Assembly: GCF_020883455.1 (NCBI RefSeq)
Contig: NZ_CP086615.1
Span: forward strand, 1,178,001-1,242,000
Length of the DNA stretch: 64,000 bases
Direction: 5' to 3'
DNA from: Spiribacter halobius
Lineage (GTDB): Bacteria; Pseudomonadota; Gammaproteobacteria; Nitrococcales; Nitrococcaceae
How positions within the stretch are numbered: the first letter of the stretch is position 1; every line of letters starts with the position of its first letter. A program made the position numbers and the translations under genes. Positions 60,925 to 64,000 of the stretch are shown piece after piece. The notes under the pieces are model-generated. The model did no database searches. It saw nothing but the letters and a program-made list of their open reading frames with translations, and had not been told where the DNA came from.

Positions 60925-61455
60925 TTATGCCCGTTGTGGGTCGTCCTCGTCGGTCACCCGACCGGCGATGACGCCGATATCCACGATCAGCTGCTTGAGC
61001 ACCACGAGCAGTACCACCACCCCGGTGATCGGGATGAAGATCTTGATCGGATAGATCGGGATCGGAATCGCGGTCGGCGTGTGCTGATCGAGCATCACCG
61101 ACAGCATGGCCGCGTCCCAGCCCTTCCAGATCAGCGCCCAGAGAAAGAGGAACGTGAATACCGAGGTGATCAGGTCGCAGATGGCGCGCCCGCGCCGGGA
61201 GAGGGCCGCATAGAACACGTCCAGCCGTACGAAGCTGTCCTGCTTCAGGGCATAGATGCCGCCGACGCAGGCGAGCAGGACCATGGCGGCCTGGATGGTG
61301 GTGCTGATCCAGAGGGAGGCGCTGTTGAGGACATAGCGGAGGAAGACGTCGGTCACGCCGAGGATCATGCAGTAGAGGATCAGCACCCAGCCGATCACAC
61401 CCATGATCTCGGCCAGGGCATCGATCCCCCTTCCGAGCTGCCTCCAGACCTTCAT
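60925..61455 (-). CDS. tauL: TRAP transporter small membrane subunit, TauL-like
   Basis: This 176-residue protein has four hydrophobic helices (IMGVIGWVLILYCMILGVTDVFLRYVLNSASLWISTTIQAAMVLLACVGGIYALKQDSFVRLDVF), the DctQ pattern. It is first in the tauLKM order. The ATG at 61455 is used; a TTG one codon upstream is less likely. Direct repeats for a MocR regulator lie about 130-165 bp upstream. Confidence 0.82.
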   Translation of the reverse strand: MKVWRQLGRGIDALAEIMGVIGWVLILYCMILGVTDVFLRYVLNSASLWISTTIQAAMVLLACVGGIYALKQDSFVRLDVFYAALSRRGRAICDLITSVFTFLFLWALIWKGWDAAMLSVMLDQHTPTAIPIPIYPIKIFIPITGVVVLLVVLKQLIVDIGVIAGRVTDEDDPQRA

Positions 61456-61584
61456 CAAGGAGGGTCCTCCGTCGGCTGTCTGTCGTTATTGCCGGCTCCG
61501 GGTATCGGTCCCGGTTCCTCGTGCCGCGTCGGGCGCGGCCTCTCCTGCCTCTGCCTATCGACGCTAAGCACCCCTGTCCGCGCT

Positions 61585-61619
61585 ATATAGACCCAGATGC
61601 GGCCGGAATATAGAGCCAG
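61585..61619 (-). promoter_or_regulatory. Candidate TauR-type direct repeats upstream of tauLKM
   Basis: On the minus strand CTGGCTCTATAT and CTGGGTCTATAT are 11/12 identical with a 23-bp start-to-start distance. They match the pair upstream of tauX in box sequence (CTGGNTCYA) and period. This is the strongest regulatory signal in the tau gene set. Confidence 0.65.
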
Positions 61620-61730
61620 CCCGGAGGCGGTCCGTGTCAACAGTGAGGTGGGTGCGGGAGGTTGGGGGAGCTGGCAGCACACGCCGCGGGCTGGACATGC
61701 GCAGTGGCGCCCTGGCCCGCGGCGCCACCA

Positions 61731-61772
61731 ACCCGCGGCCGCAGCCGTGAATCGGTGAGATAGGCGGGCTAG
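61731..61772. repeat. One-ended copy of the 184-bp palindromic element
   Basis: CGCAGCCGTGAATCGGTGAG followed by ATAGGCGGGCTAG matches the terminus of the element at 56501. The other terminal repeat is not recognisable upstream. Its CTAG provides the stop of the short minus-strand gene at 61769. Confidence 0.65.
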
Positions 61773-61990
61773 CCCGCGGCGATGGGCAGCGGCGTTTCGG
61801 CGCCGTCTGTGCGCGGGGGCTCGCGACGCATCGGGCCCGCGGCGACGGGTTCGGCGGCGCAGGCCGTGCGAAAGTGTACCTGCGGCGAGGGCCGCGCCAC
61901 GCGCTGGTGCTCAAGCGTCCGCAATTCAGCGCGCAGACGTGCGATCCTCTCCTCGAGTGCCCGTTCGGTCCCGGCGGATGGCATCTGCAT
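61769..61990 (-). CDS. Small hypothetical protein with a coiled-coil N-terminus
   Basis: A 73-residue frame begins MQMPSAGTERALEERIARLRAELRTLEHQRVARPSP, with regular leucine/arginine heptads, and ends in a proline/glycine-rich tail. GAGGAAGGG lies 8-10 bases before the ATG. It is divergent from soeA. A longer overlapping frame to 63676 runs antisense to soeA and is rejected. I do not recognise the protein; the TAG stop comes from the palindromic element, so the original C-terminus may be lost. Confidence 0.45.
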   Translation of the reverse strand: MQMPSAGTERALEERIARLRAELRTLEHQRVARPSPQVHFRTACAAEPVAAGPMRREPPRTDGAETPLPIAAG

Positions 61991-62320
61991 GGTCGGACCC
62001 TTCCTCAGCCTGACGGGGCCGCACGGATTGCGCAGGCCCTGTTTGGAAGACTGTACGCATGCGCGCGCGTGAGGGAAGGAATGGTTGGCGCTACATTCAT
62101 TCCAGCCGGTTATAGCGGCGCCGGTTCCGGGGTGCCCGGGTAAAGCCCGCTGGGATTTCAGGTCATTTATATGAGATGTTAGACAGTAGAATCGAACAGC
62201 CATCAGACAGCCGGGTCGGTCATGAGAACCGGTTAGTTTGCTATATTGTGAGACGTAAAGTTTCACTATAAGTGAATACGCCGCCAGGGCCGCGGCCGAA
62301 GGCATGCGCGAGGAGGTAAG
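61991..62320. promoter_or_regulatory. Divergent promoter region upstream of soeA
   Basis: Gene-free 330-bp stretch with an A/T-rich core at 62155-62285. It contains TTTATATGAGATG (62166-62178) and the perfect palindrome TTCACT-ATA-AGTGAA (62262-62276), itself inside a GTGA-N11-TCAC pair. These are candidate operators for induction of sulfite oxidation. No gene is seen. Confidence 0.5.
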
Positions 62321-62338
62321 GTGGAGCGAAAGGTGAGC

Positions 62339-64000
62339 ATGGATTCGGCCTCCGAGGAAGGCACCGGCGGGACCCGCGGGCGCTCCAGCATCTCCGCGCC
62401 GGAGATCGCGGCCGCGCTGCCCCGCTTCGAGGATCATGCGCGGCAGGAGCGCAAGTTCACGACCTGCTACATGTGCGCCTGCCGCTGCGGCATCGAGGTC
62501 ACGCTGGAGAACGGTCAGCCGCGGTACATCCGGGGCAACCCCAACCACCCGATCAACCGCGGCGTGCTCTGTGCCAAGGGCAACGCCGGGATCATGAAGC
62601 AGCTCTCCCCGGCGAAGCTGCGCAACCCGCTGATGCGCAAGCCCGGCAGCGAGCGCGGCAGCGGTGAGTTCGTGGAGGTCTCCTGGGAGGAGGCGCTGGA
62701 TACGCTCACCGAGCGCCTGCGCGAGATCCGCGCCACCGATCCCAACCGGCTGGCCTACTTCACCGGTCGTGACCAGATGCAGGCGCTGACCGGGCTCTGG
62801 GCGCAGCAGTTCGGCACGCTGAACTGGGCCGCCCACGGCGGCTTCTGCTCGGTGAACATGGCCGCCGCCGGCCTCTACACCATCGGGCAGTCGTTCTGGG
62901 AGTTCGCCGACCCGGACTGGGACCGCACCCGCTATTTCCTGCTCTGGGGGGTGGCCGAGGATCACGCCTCCAACCCGATCAAGCTGGGCATTGAGAAGCT
63001 CAAGCGTCGCGGCGCCAAGTTCGTCGCCATCAACCCGGTGCGGACCGGCTACCAGGCGGTAGCGGACGAATGGGTGCCGATCCGCCCCGGTACCGACGCC
63101 ATGCTGGCGCTTGCCATGTGCCACGTGCTGCTGGCCCGGGACCTGGTGGACTGGGAGTTCGTCGGCCGCTACACCAACGCCCCTTACCTGGTGATTCAGA
63201 ATCCCGGACAGTCCGACGATGGCCTCATCGCCCGCGATGGCGATGGCAACCCGCTGGCGTGGGATCCGGAGCAGGGCGGGCCCGTGAACGGCGCCGAGGC
63301 GGGTGCGACCCGGGCGCTCTTCGGCGAGTACACCCTGCCGGACGGCCGTCGCACCAAGACGGCGATGACGCTGATCGCCGAGCGCTATCTGGATGAGCGC
63401 TACAGCCCCGAGCAGGCCGCCGAGGTCTGCGGCGTGCCGGCGGAGACCATCGAGCGCCTGGCCCTGGAGATGGGCCATGTGGCCTTCAACGAGACCGTGG
63501 AGATCCCCTGCGCCTGGACGGACTGGGCGGGCCGCGAGCATGACAGCTTCGTCGGCCGGCCGGTGTCCATGCACGCCATGCGCGGCATCTCCGCGCACTC
63601 CAACGGCTTCCAGAGCTGCCGGGCGATCCATCTGCTGCAGGTGCTGCTGGGGACCATCGACGTCCCGGGCGGCCATCGCGCCAAGCCGCCGTTCCCGCGG
63701 CCCACGCCGCCCGCGATCAAGCCGGCGAAGGAGACCGCACCCAACACGCCGCTCGCCGGTCCGCCGCTCGGCTTTCCAACCGCGCCGGAGGACCTGGTGG
63801 TGGATGCCGAGGGCCGGCCGCTGCGAATCGACAAGGCCTACTCATGGGAGGCCCCGCTCGCCAACCACGGCCTGATGCACATGGTCATCAACAATGCCGT
63901 CAACGGCGACCCGTACCCCATCGACACGCTCATCCTGTTCATGGCCAACATGGCCTGGAACTCGAGCATGAACGCGGGCAGCACCCGTGCGCTGCTGCAG
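62339..64000 (+). CDS. soeA: Cytoplasmic sulfite dehydrogenase molybdopterin subunit SoeA (partial, runs off right edge)
   Basis: Only the first 554 codons are here. The N-terminus lacks a Tat signal, so the enzyme faces the cytoplasm. The [4Fe-4S] motif is CYMCACRCGIEV...GVLCAKGN (residues about 41-83), followed by molybdopterin-guanine-dinucleotide-binding segments (YFLLWGVAEDHASNPIKLGIEKLKRRGAKFVAINPVRT). TTCYMCACRCGI and GIMKQLSPAKLRNPL are as I recall from SoeA of purple sulfur bacteria. It would oxidise sulfite released by Xsc. Other DMSO-reductase-family reductases are the alternative. GTG 62321 or 62333 are alternative starts; AGGAGG is at 62311. Confidence 0.82.
   Translation, partial: MDSASEEGTGGTRGRSSISAPEIAAALPRFEDHARQERKFTTCYMCACRCGIEVTLENGQPRYIRGNPNHPINRGVLCAKGNAGIMKQLSPAKLRNPLMRKPGSERGSGEFVEVSWEEALDTLTERLREIRATDPNRLAYFTGRDQMQALTGLWAQQFGTLNWAAHGGFCSVNMAAAGLYTIGQSFWEFADPDWDRTRYFLLWGVAEDHASNPIKLGIEKLKRRGAKFVAINPVRTGYQAVADEWVPIRPGTDAMLALAMCHVLLARDLVDWEFVGRYTNAPYLVIQNPGQSDDGLIARDGDGNPLAWDPEQGGPVNGAEAGATRALFGEYTLPDGRRTKTAMTLIAERYLDERYSPEQAAEVCGVPAETIERLALEMGHVAFNETVEIPCAWTDWAGREHDSFVGRPVSMHAMRGISAHSNGFQSCRAIHLLQVLLGTIDVPGGHRAKPPFPRPTPPAIKPAKETAPNTPLAGPPLGFPTAPEDLVVDAEGRPLRIDKAYSWEAPLANHGLMHMVINNAVNGDPYPIDTLILFMANMAWNSSMNAGSTRALLQ

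Noticed and set aside
61769-63676. A 635-codon minus-strand open frame covering soeA
   Set aside because: Most of it is antisense to the clearly recognisable molybdopterin enzyme. Only the last 74 codons, beyond soeA, look like a possible gene.
1-64000. tRNA and rRNA genes
   Set aside because: I looked for conserved tRNA T-loop (GGTTCGAATCC-like) and rRNA sequences and saw none I could support by eye.

Overview
The window is a GC-rich chromosomal segment of a gammaproteobacterium. The run mltD - gloB - methyltransferase (yafS-like) - rnhA - dnaQ just after minDE is the classical gammaproteobacterial order. Two multicopy palindromic element families, the repeat-rich spacers and a SoeA-type sulfite dehydrogenase fit an Ectothiorhodospiraceae/Chromatiales-like organism, possibly halophilic. 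That taxonomic placement is inference.

Layout. 1-6.9 kb is housekeeping: minD end, minE, lytic transglycosylase, glyoxalase II, methyltransferase, RNase HI, DNA polymerase III epsilon-like exonuclease, HAD phosphatase, CinA-like protein. 6.9-15.3 kb is transport: a branched-chain-amino-acid-type ABC system (periplasmic protein, livGFHM) and a TRAP system. 15.4-25 kb is mixed: membrane proteins, an SSS symporter, a chalcone-isomerase-like protein with a DUF3833-like lipoprotein, a degenerate glutaredoxin-membrane fusion, cardiolipin synthase, a second MltD-like protein and a TerB-like protein. 25-37.6 kb holds a GntR/UTRA regulator, a TRAP system, a quinone oxidoreductase, an amidase, a TauE/SafE-type exporter, an enolase-superfamily enzyme and a B12-dependent glutamate mutase operon (glmS-glmL-glmE). 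No methylaspartate ammonia-lyase was seen.

37.8-64 kb reads as a C2-sulfonate catabolic island with three entry branches that meet at sulfoacetaldehyde. (1) Probable sulfoacetate branch: TctCBA-type transporter, SucCD-like CoA ligase and acylating aldehyde dehydrogenase (SauS-like). (2) Probable isethionate branch: GMC oxidoreductase (IseJ-like), TRAP transporter and IclR regulator. (3) Taurine branch: TRAP transporter (TauKLM-like), TauR-like MocR regulator and TauXY-like taurine dehydrogenase. Sulfoacetaldehyde would be cleaved by Xsc to acetyl phosphate and sulfite. Pta would make acetyl-CoA. SoeA, which runs off the right edge, would begin sulfite oxidation in the cytoplasm. Xsc is a strong family call; the branch substrates are inferred from gene families and clustering.

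Non-coding highlights: a 184-bp CTAG-ended palindromic element with two full copies and several degenerate or mini copies, one full copy inserted in frame within a signal-peptide coding region; a second ~155-168-bp element with two copies; paired direct repeats at a 23-bp period upstream of the tauX and tauLKM genes; nested inverted repeats after xsc; and GC-rich stem-loops immediately after several solute-binding-protein genes.
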